Assembly: GCA_014529385.2 (NCBI GenBank)
Contig: CM043958.1
Coordinates: 89,234,025-89,298,024, forward strand
Length of the DNA: 64,000 nt
Direction: 5' to 3'
Origin: Adiantum capillus-veneris
Lineage: Eukaryota; Streptophyta; Polypodiopsida; Polypodiales; Pteridaceae
In this document: positions 24,199 to 35,984 of the stretch, in pieces
Position numbering within the stretch: position 1 is the first letter of the stretch
Layout of the letters: each line of letters opens with the position of its first letter
Program-made: the position numbers and the translations under genes
The notes under the pieces: generated by a model
What the model was told of the DNA's origin: nothing
Databases searched by the model: none
Seen by the model: the letters and a program-made list of their open reading frames with translations, nothing else

Positions 24199-25023
24199 TG
24201 TAAGGTGTGAGCTTTTTCCTAGATTTAGTAGAGTATGAGTCAAGGAGAGAAAAGGTGGAATTATCCCACATGTATTTGTGCAAGGTTGTAAAGCTATTTA
24301 AATCTCATTTCATGAATGAATAAACCAAGTCTATTTTGCATTACATCTCTCTTGTTTATGGTGAGCTTGTGATGGCTTAAAAACAAATCAAGATCATGTT
24401 TATTAGTCTAAGGTAATTTCTCTTAGAACCTAATTTGCTCGAGTGACGAAGACAAAGACCATAAAGCATTTTAAGACAAAGCATTGAAGAAGACGAAGGT
24501 GCTCTTGGATTAGGGCGAAGCAGACATTTTTTAAGGATTAGAGCATTGTTTTTGCTCCTCGATTGGAGCGCTATACTATTTGTCTCTTAGATTGGGGATG
24601 TATGTTGTATGTGCTCCTAGATTGGAGTGTTGTCTTTCTTCATCAAGTTGTAGCCCAAAGTTCAAGGGGAGGATTCCTCTTTGTCACTTGACATCCTTAG
24701 TGGACACCATGTGTCATCCTTAATGGATAAATAACCTTCATTGTATTGTCCTAGTCCAAACCTCAAGGGAAGGATTGTAAGGTGTGATTTTTTTCCTAGA
24801 GTCAGTAGAGTATGAGTCGATGAGAGAAAATGTGAAATTATCCCACATGTATTGGTGCAAGGCTGTAGAGCTACTTAAAGCTCATTTCATGAATGAATAA
24901 ACCAAGTCTCTTTTGCATTACATCTCTCTTGTTTATGGTGAGCTTGTGATGGCTTAATAACAACTCAAGATCGTGTTTATGAGTCCAAGTTACTTGGTCT
25001 TGGAACCTAGTTCACTTGAGTGA
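24199..25023 (+). mobile_element. TRIM-like element: two 248-bp direct repeats and a short interior
   Basis: The direct repeats 24199-24446 and 24776-25023 have equal length and roughly 85 percent identity by eye; both start TGTAAGGTGTGA and end GAGTGA. The 329-bp interior has no coding capacity and carries three copies of 'CTCCTMGATTGGAG'. A purine tract TCAAGGGAAGGAT sits immediately before the second repeat, as for a 3' LTR. No canonical primer site or target duplication was found. A TRIM is the best fit; a local tandem duplication is the alternative. Confidence 0.55.
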
Positions 25024-25680
25024 TAATCTAGCCAACATACGCTCACTTATGCACGATGTTTCTCTTTCATCCACCCTAGCTAGTATGATCCCATTCCCAT
25101 CACTTGGCACCCCCATTCTTAGGGGGTTCTTACTCTTTAGGGTCACTTTCCAAGGAGGCAAATTTACTATATTTACATTAAACTTAGGTTTTCTTTGAGC
25201 ACTCGATCACACAATTCTTAAAGAGGATTTTTTTGCTATCACGGTCATCTTGATGCCGTGTGTCACAGCCAAGGCGGGTAAAGACATAGAGTTGTTTTTG
25301 CTATCGCAATCATTTAAATGCAGAGGGTCCTTGGCGATGGTGCTTCGTCAATAATTTTTAGTGGCTTTGTAAGGATGCAATGCTAGGTATCCTGATTAGA
25401 ACCAAACTGTGTTTTGTGGTGGAAGATACAAAGAGCCTTGGTGTTTGAGGGCATGGTTGAAATCCATGGCCCAGTCTAAGGGCAAAATTAGAGAGATAGT
25501 TGACATGTACGAGCATGATGGCAAAAATACAGAAAGAAACCGTCTGTGTGAAGGCGATTGAGTGTCCTCCTCGCAAAGAAGCAAACCAAAAATACTGGCA
25601 AATTTTTTAGAATTTGTAGGATTTTTGAACTAATTTTTAACATCATTGTGCCGGTTTTTCTTTTCTTTACCATGGTTTGC
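25024..25680. other. Unassigned, partial repeat X at 25150-25215
   Basis: The stretch has a partial X phrase (TTTACTATATTTACA, TTAGGTTTTCTTTGAGCACT). Otherwise I see nothing to name. Confidence 0.4.
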
Positions 25681-25709
25681 TCATTAGTCTATATAAATAA
25701 TAAAAAGAA

Positions 25710-25815
25710 CTCATATATATATATCTTAGCATATATATAATATGCTAATGGGTTATTTTAATTGTATATGTAGATACATAAATAAATAAATCTACATATT
25801 ATATATATGCTAGTG

Positions 25816-25904
<89 letters not shown>

Positions 25905-25912
25905 ATGTATAG
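25710..25912. repeat. Compound TA-rich, (TG)n and (GTAT)n microsatellite
   Basis: (TA)n-rich sequence leads into (TG)n at about 25830-25888 and then GTAT tetranucleotide repeats up to 25911. Confidence 0.95.
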
Positions 25913-26394
25913 AACTTACTAGAATTATGCAAGGTGAAGCTTTACTTTAGCATTCTAAAAGAATGTAATGTAAGAGAAGTCAAGCCATGTGAGGAAGTGA
26001 AATAAAAGGTGAAATAAAAATATCCATTTAATAACTTAAAACCAAAATAACATTGAAGGTAAATCTCAATCATCACCGAGAACATTGAAAGTCTGCCTAA
26101 CTCAACACTTCTCTAAGGCTTCTTTTAGAAAGCAAAAAATGTAGAGTTTCAATCAAGAAAAAGAGAGAAGAGAAAAGATGTTGACTCTCAATGAGCGCGG
26201 ACACATTCTGCTTCAATATTTCCAAGAGAGCCTTTAACAAACATTTAATTTGAAATGAAAAAGGGAAGGATAAGTACTAAGATGGTAGAAAATAAAGAAT
26301 TATGAGTCTTGGTAATGAAAAGGAAAAAGAGACTTGATATTCTATCTAAATTTAAAATACTTATAGTTTTTGGGAAGGCCATGGAGTTTCACTC
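25913..26394. other. AT-rich, unassigned
   Basis: I see no domain or repeat structure in this purine-rich sequence. Confidence 0.4.
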
Positions 26395-26876
26395 AGGCCC
26401 TCAAATTTCACAGCTCACCACTATACTATGTCCATTATAGGTTTTTTTGAGCGCAAATTAGAACTTTTGAGGCAAATCTCAAAATTTGTAAGGGAGGTTA
26501 CACAAAATCGAGTTGAGGTTACACTAAAAACTTGAAAAACTTATGTTTGAGAAATTTTAGGGGCAACTTTATTATATTTGAAGGTTTTCAATCCTTTTCT
26601 TTTTACTTTGTACATTTCCTCACCTTCCAATCTAGAATCTAGAGATAAATTTCAAAATCTGTAGATGGGGTTACACTAAAGTGAGGATTTTTCAAGCATT
26701 CAACTATACCATGCTTTTTTTCAAAAATTCTAGAGGCAAATTTACTATATTTGAAGGTTTTTGCACTAAACTTCTCTGCACTTTGTAGACTCTCTAAACT
26801 TTAATTTAGGTTCTCTAACCTTTGTAGTTTCTTGGAACTTTGGAGGTATTGTCGCCTTTAAGTTAAAATTTATGTA
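26395..26876. repeat. Dispersed AT-rich repeat X, copy 4
   Basis: It carries CTCAAAATTTGTAAGGGAGGTTACAC (split here), TTACTATATTTGAAGG twice, and the CACTTTGTAGACTCTC phrase. It is more diverged than copies 1 and 2. Confidence 0.65.
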
Positions 26877-27282
26877 ATGTTAAGTTGTTATTCTTTTTCA
26901 GTTGTCAGGAAAGCTCTAGAGATTGTGCAAATGTTTGCCATGGCCTCACGCTCCAAGTGTAATATTGAGAAGTCAAGGCTGATTTCCCTGTCAAAAAATG
27001 ACTCCTTCAACCCTTCTGATTGGTCAGGTGAGATTGTCTCAAAAGGGAATATCTTCAGGCACTCGGGGCCCCCCTTGGGGGTGGATGTAACTCACAAACA
27101 AAGATTTCATTGGGTCGTTGAAAAAGTCAAAAAAAAAAAGAGAAGGTGGGAGTATGCCCTTGTCCCATTCCTGAGCCGGATTAAAGCGATAAATTTATTT
27201 ATGCTCCCCTATATTGCCTTCACCAGCCCACTTCTTAGGATGGCTAAGTGTCAATGGAAAGAGTTTCTAAAACCACTCTTGT
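26877..27282 (+). pseudogene. LINE (non-LTR) reverse transcriptase fragment
   Basis: One open frame encodes RKALEIVQMFAMASRSKCN, then SGPPLGVDVTHKQRF and SRIKAINLFMLPYI. This matches the thumb/post-palm region of plant L1-like reverse transcriptases (..SGLKCN..KS.., G.PLGV.., LPGR.K..N..LLP.I). There is no YADD palm motif in what remains. It ends flush against a copia LTR end, still in frame. Confidence 0.75.
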
Positions 27283-27337
27283 GCTTCCTTCGTCTTCTCC
27301 AAGTTGTGTGCGTTTCTCTGCAACCCTAATTCCAACA
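27283..27337 (+). repeat. Last 55 bp of a copia C/D-type LTR
   Basis: GCTTCCTTCGTCTTCTCCAA continues to CCCTAATTCCAACA, matching 32694-32747. No primer site follows, so this is an outer or solo LTR end joined to the LINE fragment. Confidence 0.85.
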
Positions 27338-28060
27338 ACTCACTCTCTCAAAATGTTGTATTCATCTTTCTTAGGTAGTATTGTTGCAAATCTACGTGCT
27401 TCGTCATTGCGTGTCATTAGTGCTATAGATCAATGCATGGTTTTTTTTTTGTTTGTGAGTGGAATCTTTGAATTAGGAGCACCTTTTAATTTTTTGAAGC
27501 CATTAGAAATACCTTTTAATTGTGCAATGTACACCTTATTATTTTGAATAAATTATCAAAATATCCCTCTAATTTGGGGACATTCTTCAAATTTCAAAAT
27601 TTGTGAAATACCTTGTATCTATTTTGGTTGGATTGTTCAAGATTTTCTAATCTTTATTCCTTTTTGACAATTGAGATCCGTTCTTGAGAGCATGTAATTT
27701 GTCACAAATTACCTCATAAAATACACAAATATGTCTAAAAATAACAAAGCCATGCCTACATAACCAAATCAATTCTAGTTCTAGCAACTTGTATTGATAG
27801 ACAATCACTCTTCTTATGAAAATCCACAATTTTTTAAAATCTAATTTAATGTCACAATCGATATTTTGGAATTTTTGGAAAATTTGAAGGGTATTTTGAA
27901 AATTTATGAAAAAATATTGGGAATATTTTGGGAATTTTTAAAAGTTGAGGGGTATTTGGCAATTTCCACAAATTAGAGAGGTATTTTGGTAAACCATTTG
28001 CTCCATGTGATTTTAGGCACTCATTAAAACTTACTCTCCAAAAATATCATCCCCCCTTAA
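27338..28060. other. AT-rich non-coding
   Basis: Nothing recognised. GGTATTTTGG/AATTTTGGAAAATT phrases recur in 27860-27990. Confidence 0.4.
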
Positions 28061-28123
28061 CTTAGCATGTCTTCCTGCCTCCTCACCTTGTTTTATACAC
28101 AAACACATGCATATATGTGTGTG

Positions 28124-28419
<296 letters not shown>

Positions 28420-28626
28420 ATTGAATTATCATCCATGGAGGTTACATATGACTTATGGGACAAAAAAAAATATTACAATGCTGCTTTTAAGTGGAGGCGT
28501 TGGATACATATAAGTTAAGGACTAAGGGTCCATTGGCTAGGAAGAAAGAAAAGACCAAAAACTAAAACTAAGAGGGGTCAGGTGCGGGGGAGGCCGGCTT
28601 GGGAGTTTGAAACTCCTGGATGATGC

Positions 28627-29580
28627 TCTCATATGCTATGGCATGCCCTTCTTGAAGCAAGACTGCTCCAAGGCAATCACCACAAGCATCACATTGGACC
28701 TCAAATGGTTTTGAGAGATCTGGAAGCATGAGGATTGGTTGAGAGATAAGCTTCTCTTTGAGCTATCAAAAGCTTTTTTCTCCTTAGCAGTCCATAAATA
28801 CTTAACGTTCTTTTTTGTTAAGTCATGTAATGGTCCTGCTATTTGAGAAAATTTTGCTATGAAGCGTCTATAGTATGCACACATACCAATAAAGCTTCTT
28901 AGCTCATGTAGATTCCTTGGATTAGGCCATGCTTTTATACCTCTAACTTTGATGGATCCATATGGATACCATCTTGAGAGATAATATGACCTAGGTATTG
29001 AATCTCTTGAACGAAAAATTTACTCTTCTTTTGGTTGAGAAAAAGTTGTTCTCCCTCAATGCTTGAAAAATCACTTGGAGATGTTGCTTGTGTTCCTCCA
29101 AGGACTTGGACTAGATGATGATATCATCAAAGAACACTCCAGTGAACTTGCGATAGGGTCTAAATATTTTCATTATTAAACAATTGAATGTGGCTGGTGC
29201 ATTGGTCAAGCCAAAAGGCATGACTAGATATTCATAAAGACCAAATGTTGTACGAAATGCGGTCTTTAGGATATCTTCATCCACTATCCTTATTTGATGA
29301 TAGCCACTTTAAGTTCAATCCTATTGAAGTAGGTAGAGCCTTGTAGCTTATCAAACAGATCTTCTACCCGAGGCACGATTTTTTTTTTTTTTAATAGTGA
29401 TATGGTTTTGTGCTTGATAGTCCACACACATACGATATGTACTATATTTCTTTTGCACTAAAAGGAATGGAGAACAAAAGGGAGAGGAGCTAGGCCTCAC
29501 CATCCATTTGTCTACCAATTCTTGTACTTGCCTCATGATCTCCTCTTGTTGAGCTTGGGGAACTCGATAAGAAGGCTTGT
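28627..29580 (-). pseudogene. Gypsy A reverse transcriptase and start of RNase H (inverted part)
   Basis: Recognisable blocks in broken frames are VDKWMVRPSSSPFCSP near 29480-29520, YRMCVDYQA near 29420, the connection region CAYYRRFIAKFSQIAGPLHDLTKK near 28800-28880, and the RNase H start near 28680. The poly-T run at 29380-29392 (minus poly-A) disrupts the motif A side. RNase H is cut off at about 28627, so the A 3' end and 3' LTR are missing. Orientation is opposite to A gag at 2674-3955 because of the inversion. Confidence 0.85.
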
Positions 29581-29699
29581 TAGGCGGTGAGCTTCCTGGT
29601 AGGAGCTCAATTCAATGGTCATCATCCCCTCGTTTTGGAGGTAAGTCCATAGGGATATCATTGATAAAAACATCTTGGAATCCATTTAGAAAAGTAGAC

Positions 29700-30291
29700 A
29701 AGTCTACTCTTCTTGATTCCTACCATTTTCATTTGATAAATCATTAGCGCCATTAGTGGATTCTTTGACAAAAAACATGTACGCAAAAACCGAGCTTTTC
29801 ATTGACTTATCAAAAGATAGTGAATTTACAAGTAGTATAGTACGACCAGACTCATTAGCATCTATATACATGCTCTTTCCCGTGTAGGTGAAGTAGTTTC
29901 TCCTTTCAGGGGACTTCATGTTGGCAGCCATGCAGTTGAACCATGGTGCCCGTAGGATAGCATCCTCATGTTTGAGAGGAGAGATTAAAAAGTATTCTTT
30001 GTCGACATAGCTTTGGACATGAAGCCTCAACTTCCCAATCAAGGGAGTAATGGAGGCTTGTTGTCGCTTGAAAGCTCTGTTCAATAGTTATAATATCTCC
30101 CATCTCCAAAGCTTGAATGCCCAACTTGGTGGCCAACTCCGTTGATATGATGTTGTGAATAGAGCCAAGGTCAAACAAGATGAAGGCATCATGTTTCCTT
30201 ACCTTTCCCCAAGCATAGGAGAGAGGTGATCCTTTGCAATGAGCATACTCTTTTGAAGCTTTGATGGTGGAAGCTCTAGGAGTCTCATTGC
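29700..30291 (-). pseudogene. Gypsy A gag end and protease (inverted part)
   Basis: The fragment starts (minus) GCAATGAGACTCC. Compared with the uninterrupted copy at 55365-55390 it resumes within a base or two of where A gag stops at 3955. FDLGSIHNIISTELATKLGI (split: FDLGS / IHNIIS) is the protease active-site block with D-L-G in place of D-S/T-G, so the enzyme would be dead. The frame then shifts to 29704-30084. Confidence 0.85.
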
Positions 30292-30292
30292 A

Positions 30293-30663
30293 TGTCATAA
30301 TAACTATATCTAATTCTCATAAATGATTTTCTCATGTTAAACTAATCATTTAATATGGGGAAGTACCAGAGAAGAAAAAGCTAAATTATTGGTAAGACTA
30401 GCAAACTGGTCACACTAGGGATCCAAAGGAGGGAAAATAGGGATCCAAAGGGGGACCATTTGCATAAGAGCAACGTGCAAGCAATGGGCTTCAAAGACCT
30501 AAGGTTCAGCCAATTAAGACTTCCAAAATGCTAAGTTCCAAAATTCAAAGGTTAAGTCCAATGGTCAATGCTTAGAAAAATTGGATGCTTTGTACTGTGC
30601 AAAAAGTCTTTGCAAGCTCTTAAAGAGGAGGGGGCGAGCCCTTTTAGTAGGGGATGAGAAAGA

Positions 30664-30732
<69 letters not shown>

Positions 30733-31926
30733 ATGTAAGCCCCTTTACACAAAGGCCATAGTGGACACATGTCAGCTCCCTAGCCCAAATGCCCACAACG
30801 TGCATTCAAATCCTATTTAATGGCCATAGAGGTGGACCAATGAGAATTAGGCTAGATTAAATCTAGTTTAATTCATTTAAAACACTTAATAAAAGAACCA
30901 ATAAGAATTAAGATCTTTAGAAGACTATTGGACAGTCTCCCAAGGGGTCCAATGAGCATTCAACAACCCAATGGCTTGCCTGCTTCCTATTGGCCAGAAG
31001 ACAAAGGGGTCCAACGAGAGTTTAATTGCATTATTTAATTACCTAAAGCTCTCACAAAAGGGGAAAGGGGGACACATGTCACAAGGCTTTCACTTATGCT
31101 TCTCAATTTTGATTGGCTAAGCTTTGCAGGGTCCATTGGGGTGCCAGCAAGAATAAGTTGCAAGAGGGGTCGACCAAGAGAGAGAGGGGGCTGATTTTGG
31201 CAAGGCATTATCACACACACACTCACACAATCTCATGTGAAGAAAGAAGACTCTCTCCCCCCTTATCAAGCTTTAATGGAAAGCTCATCATCTATCCCAA
31301 GCTTGTGAGAAGGGAGGCCTACACCAACAACTCTTGGCTTTGTGATGCAAATCCAACCAAGAGCCAAGCTTCAATGCATGCTCATCTCCTCTACCATGCT
31401 AATTACTAAGCTATGCTAATCTATTATGAGTGATTATGGGAGGAGATATACTTCTTTCTCGTAAGACTACTCCTTCCTCTCAATCTACTCTCATACCCCG
31501 CTAGCTCTCACCAACTTCAAAGGTGTGTGAGGTCTTGGGTCTGAGACTGTGAGGGAATTGATGTTGTGTTTTATAAGTGTGTACATGGTGCTTGAAGCTT
31601 CCATATGCATTGCACCATCAAGTTATTGAAGGAACACAAAGTATTGTATTGTAAAATGTCTCCTTTGATGAGGGAAATCTATAATACAAAACCTTTTGGA
31701 GAGGGGACCGGCTCCATGTAAATCCAGTCCTCAATTGTTGTCAATAGCTTAATTTCTCTCTCTTTTGAAGTATTGTCCATGCCTATCTAACTAGGTGTTA
31801 TGCTTTTTGTTGCTCTCTCCATCCAAGCACTCTTGCTATGCTCATTAGCAATCTATTCTAATGAAATGCTCACTATGTTTATGCTATTTTCCACTACACA
31901 CAAGTTACTAGGCCATTAAATGTTAC
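30293..31926 (+). repeat. 5' LTR of gypsy element B (inverted part)
   Basis: The LTR starts TGTCATAATAAC and ends AAATGTTACA. It is followed by a tRNA-iMet primer site. It is 1.63 kb, longer than its partner at 3956-4980 because that copy lost 568 bp. A long (CA)n array (30666-30731) replaces the partner's (GA)n. Confidence 0.9.
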
Positions 31927-31928
31927 AT

Positions 31929-31940
31929 TGGTATCAGAGC
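31929..31940 (+). promoter_or_regulatory. Primer binding site of gypsy B
   Basis: TGGTATCAGAGC lies two bases after the LTR end and is complementary to initiator tRNA-Met. Confidence 0.92.
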
Positions 31941-32344
31941 ACAAGGTTTATATTTTCTTGATCAAGAAGGGAGGTCCTCAAGATAGCTATAAATGGTTGG
32001 TATTATTAATTGCATTTGAGTAAGTAGAAGAGGGATTTTTCAGCCTTGCAATGTGCCTGCCTTCGTGCAGATAACATGGCATCACCGTCAAGAGCTATGG
32101 TCTTAATAGTGGAGTCCTATGGGGCTTGCCTACGGCTTAACTACTATTGAGCTATTATAAGCTTGACAGGAGCTGATACTATTTGGGTGTTGAAAGACCC
32201 TCTCTTCTATTCCTTGCAATTAATGATATTCGAGCCACGGGCACAGTAGCTTGAGTGCTTTTCTAAAGGGGTAAAGATGACCAGCAACTAGGGCTTGGAG
32301 TGCCAAAGTACACCTAAAAATATGACACCTAAAAAATTGTTAGA
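31941..32344 (+). other. Leader of gypsy B
   Basis: This is non-coding sequence between primer site and gag start. It is clearly related to 2317-2682 of element A (for example GGGAGGTCCTCAAG against AGAGGTCCTTAAG). Confidence 0.75.
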
Positions 32345-32520
32345 ATGGCTGACACTAGTAAAGAGAGTGAAATTAATGTTGATAGCTTTGATATTGCTAA
32401 TGAGCAGGCTACTAATGATGCCCCTATGCTTGTTAACTACCTTGTTTCTAGGCTTCAACAAGCCATGGGCAATCCATCCCTCGAAAGTGAAGTGCAATGG
32501 CAGCTACATGCTCATGGGAT
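32345..32520 (+). pseudogene. Gypsy B gag start, split by copia C
   Basis: The reading frame opens MADTSKESEINVDSFDIANE and runs to QWQLHAHG, where the copia C 5' LTR begins. The last five bases GGGAT are the target duplication. The frame resumes in phase at 10047 (minus). The start is conserved with element A (MADNNQESR...). Confidence 0.85.
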
Positions 32521-32747
32521 TGTTACCATATACATGTGGTAGTGATGTGTGTGAACACACTAGGACGGCCGGGGCATTTTTTCCCTCTTTAGGAGGATTT
32601 TTCCCCCGAGCATTATATGTACGCCCATCACTCTAGGGCTATCTATCTTTCCATTGCACACTAAGTAACACACTCTCTATTGTGTGCCTTGAGCTTCCTT
32701 TGTCTTCTCCAAGCTGTGTGCGTTTCTTTGCAACCCTAATTCCAACA
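32521..32747 (+). repeat. 5' LTR of copia element C (inverted part)
   Basis: TGTTACCATATAC...CCCTAATTCCAACA is 227 bp with TG/CA ends. It is preceded by GGGAT at 32516-32520 and followed by a primer site (TGGTATCAGAGC, 32750-32761). Its partner LTR is 10048-10275 in opposite orientation. Confidence 0.95.
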
Positions 32748-32749
32748 AT

Positions 32750-32761
32750 TGGTATCAGAGC
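32750..32761 (+). promoter_or_regulatory. Primer binding site of copia C
   Basis: TGGTATCAGAGC follows the LTR after two bases. Confidence 0.93.
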
Positions 32762-33109
32762 AGGTCACGTCCTCCCTGGCTTAGTCGCCAACTGCTCCAG
32801 CACACGCCTGCTCACTTTCTCCGATTTCAGTGAGCTTTGGCGAGCGTTCGTAGGTCGACAAATATTTTGGGTGAGCTCAAAGAGCTCGATCTGCTCAGAA
32901 TTTTGATTTGGGCTCATTTCGGCCTACGTTTCCACTACAGGTAGTACTGCACAGGCTATTTTGTCATTTTGTGCAAAATTTTTGTCAGTGCCGTTTTCTG
33001 CATAACAGGTGCCTTATAGTCTTCTACGGTTTGTGCTATATAGCACAGGTTGTTCCCGCTCCGTTTCTCCTATTTTCGGGCAGTTTTCACATCAGGTGCA
33101 ACATTTACC

Positions 33110-33530
33110 ATGGCTGACAACAACAACACAGATGTGTTCAAGATGTTTGCTACTGAGGACAGGTTGGATGGGGACAACTACCCTATGTGGGCTTATATGA
33201 TGCAACATGTTCTTGTGTCAAAGGGTGTCTTGAACATTGTGCAGGGCATTGATGTACGTCTTGATTCTGAGGATGTAGGCGATGTTGAGGATGTTGCAGG
33301 TCTTGCTGCAAGGATTGCAGCTGTTAGAGTTGTTTTGCCTACGGCAGAACAAGCTCGTTGGGATGTTAAGGATGCGCAGGCTCATGCATTGATTGAGTTG
33401 TCTGTGAAGCGCACCATTGTTCCTCACATCCGTTCAGCAAAATCTGCAAAACAGGCTTGGGATATTTTAGCAGGTCTTTATGCAAGCCGCAATGAGGCTA
33501 AAAATGCTTTGCTGCGTAAAGAGCTGGAGT
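33110..33530 (+). pseudogene. Copia C gag, N-terminal part
   Basis: The gag has a clear start, MADNNNTDVFKMF, followed by DRLDGDNYPMWAYMMQHVL and the capsid-like helices of copia gag (UBN2 type): AWDILAGLYASRNEAKNALLRKEL. After KELES the sequence jumps to a point near the protease end, so the rest of capsid, the CCHC knuckle and the protease active site are deleted (roughly 0.8 kb judged from copia D). It could make virus-like particles at most partially. Confidence 0.88.
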
Positions 33531-33544
33531 CACAACGCCTCTTA

Positions 33545-34580
33545 TCCAGTTCAGGGAGTTGGAAAGATTGTGCTCACTGTTGCTAATGGTAGTTCCTTCA
33601 CACTTGTTGATGCACTTTATGTACCTGGGATCAAGAAGAATCTCTTGTCAGTATCCGCACTTGCTAGACTTGGACTTGTAGTCAAATTTGTGGATGACAG
33701 ATGTACAGTTCATGATCTCAGTTTTGGTGTTGAAATTGTTGCATCTGGCCTTTTGTGCCGTGGGCTGTATAAGCTCACTTTGTATGACAAGTGTGGACAA
33801 AATTTTGCAAATGCTGCTGCAGATTCAAGGGCTATTTCAGATGCAAAACTTTGGCATGCACATTTTGGTCATCTGAATTTTGCCAGTTTGTTGCGTTTGC
33901 AGAAATCTGATATGGTTGCTTCTTTCCGCCTCTTGAAGCACCTGTCAAACATGTTTGTGAAGGCTGTATTTTGGGTAAGATGCAACGTTCTAAGTTTCCA
34001 AAGGATGGTTCAGTTCGGGCCACATGCACGTTGCAGCTTGTGCATAGTGATGTTTGTGGGCCCATGCAAACTCTGTCCTTGGGCAATTACCTGTACTTCG
34101 TGACTTTCATTGATGATTACTCCAGGCATGCATGGGTATTTCCGCTTAAAGCGAAGTTCGAAGTTTTTATGTGCTTCAAACAATTTCTGGCTATGACTGA
34201 AAATGTCTCGAAATGTACTATGGGCACCCTCCGTTCCGATCGAGGGGGGGAGTATATGTCTCATGAATTTAATGCATTTCTGGCTAGTCGTGGGATAAAA
34301 CACCAATGTACAGTGCCTTATACACCTCAACAAAATGGTGTTGCTGAGAGGAAAAACAGGTCACTGACGGAAATGGCACGATGTATGGTCAAAAGTCAAG
34401 CTTTGCCGCATTCTTTTTGGCTTGAGGCCATCATGTGTGCCACTTATGTACTTAACACGTGTCCTACAAAAGCTTTGTAGTCTATTACTCCATATGAAGC
34501 ATGGCATGATAGAAAGCCTTCTATTGAGCACATGCGTGTTTTTGGCTGTTTGGCATATGCTTTGGTGCCACAAGTGTAGC
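33545..34580 (+). pseudogene. Copia C GAG-pre-integrase and integrase
   Basis: Order: KIVLTVANGSSFTLVDALYVPG and LLSVSALARLG (end of protease region); a zinc-binding GAG-pre-integrase with LWHAHFGHLNFASLL near 33850-33890; then the integrase core with LVHSDVCGPM (Asp), LRSDRGGEY (Asp) and PQQNGVAERKNRSL (Glu). A frameshift lies near 33960, and TAG stops near 34478 and 34577 interrupt the C-terminal part (HDRKPSIEHMRVFGC). Confidence 0.9.
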
Positions 34581-35298
34581 GCAGAAAATTGGATGATAAG
34601 GCTGTCAAATGTAATTTTGTTGGTTATACTGCTGAAAGCAAAGGTTACAGGTTGTATCATCCGCAAACAAAACATATTCTGGTTTCTAGGGATGTAGTGT
34701 TTGTGGAAGATTCTGTTCAGCCCTTGCTGTCATGTACTAGAGACGATAATGTAAGCTCACAGGACATTTATGACCCTTTGTTGCCTCTTTTCAGTGGTGG
34801 AAATACGAATGTAAGTTCCAATGAGGCAAATGTACAGCCTATGGGGGTTTCTGAAAATGTTTTAGATCAGCCTATTACTGATGCAAATGTACATGATGTA
34901 CGTGATGAGGAAAGGGCTAAAAATGAGCAGGCTAGAGGTATGCCAAAATGGCTGGTGCACACTTTGCGTGACAGTAAATTGGATGCACCTTTGTCTAGTC
35001 ATACTCGTTCAGGCTCTCGCCATGCATCTTATGCATCAGATTGTTATGCTTTGGCTGTGTCTAGCTTACATGATGTTGAGGAGCCTCTGTCTTTTGATGA
35101 AGCACAAAATTCAGAAAATTGGATGGCTGCCATGCAATCAGAATATGATGCACTTATAGAAAATGACACATGGACTTTATGTGATTTGCCTCCTGGAAAA
35201 AAGGCCATTGGTACGAAGTGGGTTTACAAGTTGAAACGCAAGTCGGATGGTGAGATCGATCGCCATAAGGCTCGACTTGGTGCAAAAGGTTATGCACA

Positions 35299-35304
<6 letters not shown>
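34581..35304 (+). pseudogene. Copia C integrase end and start of reverse transcriptase
   Basis: The segment contains LDDKAVKCNFVGYTAESKGYRL, the acidic linker, and the reverse-transcriptase opening NWMAAMQSEYDALIENDTW, KAIGTKWVYKLKRKSDGEID and KGYAQQ. It stops at 35304, where the (CT)n tract begins. The next residues of the enzyme (GIDYEETF) are at 11947 on the minus strand. Confidence 0.92.
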
Positions 35305-35329
<25 letters not shown>

Positions 35330-35621
35330 ATGCAACATGCATGGCCGGCATGTGAGTAGCCTGAAGCACACCCTGCATTTGATCCGCATTCCACTTCTTC
35401 TACGGATGTGAAGATGGCTGGTCATGATGTCGATGGGGATCTTGGGTGTCGACATACAGCCCTGTTGGCGTTGCGTAGCAATCCTGCCCCACAGACTTGC
35501 GCATCGCCATGCTCTGTCATCTTCACCTCCAACTCAAGTCCCACGTTTCCCTTCTTGGAAATTGATATGTCAGAAACCTCTACTTGAGTTATGGTCTGCC
35601 TCTGATTGAGCCCAACAAAGG

Positions 35622-35688
<67 letters not shown>

Positions 35689-35911
35689 GCGCGCAAGCGC
35701 TTGGGATGTGTGTGTGTCTTGGGGGGGGGGATGAGCTCGAATTGAAACGCTCGAAGTGCAGAAGAAAGTAGAACTGAAGCAGGCAGGCGAGTCATGCGAG
35801 GTCGACACGACGCACACAACTCTCATCATTCTCTCTCTCTCTCTCAGCGAGACTAGGCAACAGGGCACACACCTCTAGAGCTGGCTAAGTGAAGGAGCTA
35901 TTGCCACATGT

Positions 35912-35946
<35 letters not shown>

Positions 35947-35978
35947 CGGAATCCCTCCCCCTTTTATAATAGTATAGA
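35305..35978 (-). mobile_element. (CT)n-rich block with second Helitron-like end
   Basis: (CT)n at 35305-35330, 35625-35684 and 35831-35847; G-run at 35919-35946. From 35978 on the minus strand, TCTATACTATTATAAAAGG plus GGGAGGGATTCC matches the end at 22211. A minus-strand open stretch around 35424-35620 (with TITQVEVSDISISKKGNVG) has protein-like composition that I cannot place; it could be a captured gene piece. The right end of the 23-kb inversion is at 35304/35305. Confidence 0.4.
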
Positions 35979-35984
35979 TAGTAT

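Noticed and set aside
30293-31926. Treating 30293-31926 as a solo LTR
   Set aside because: It is followed by a primer site, leader and gag start, and its partner is 3956-4980; it is the 5' LTR of B.
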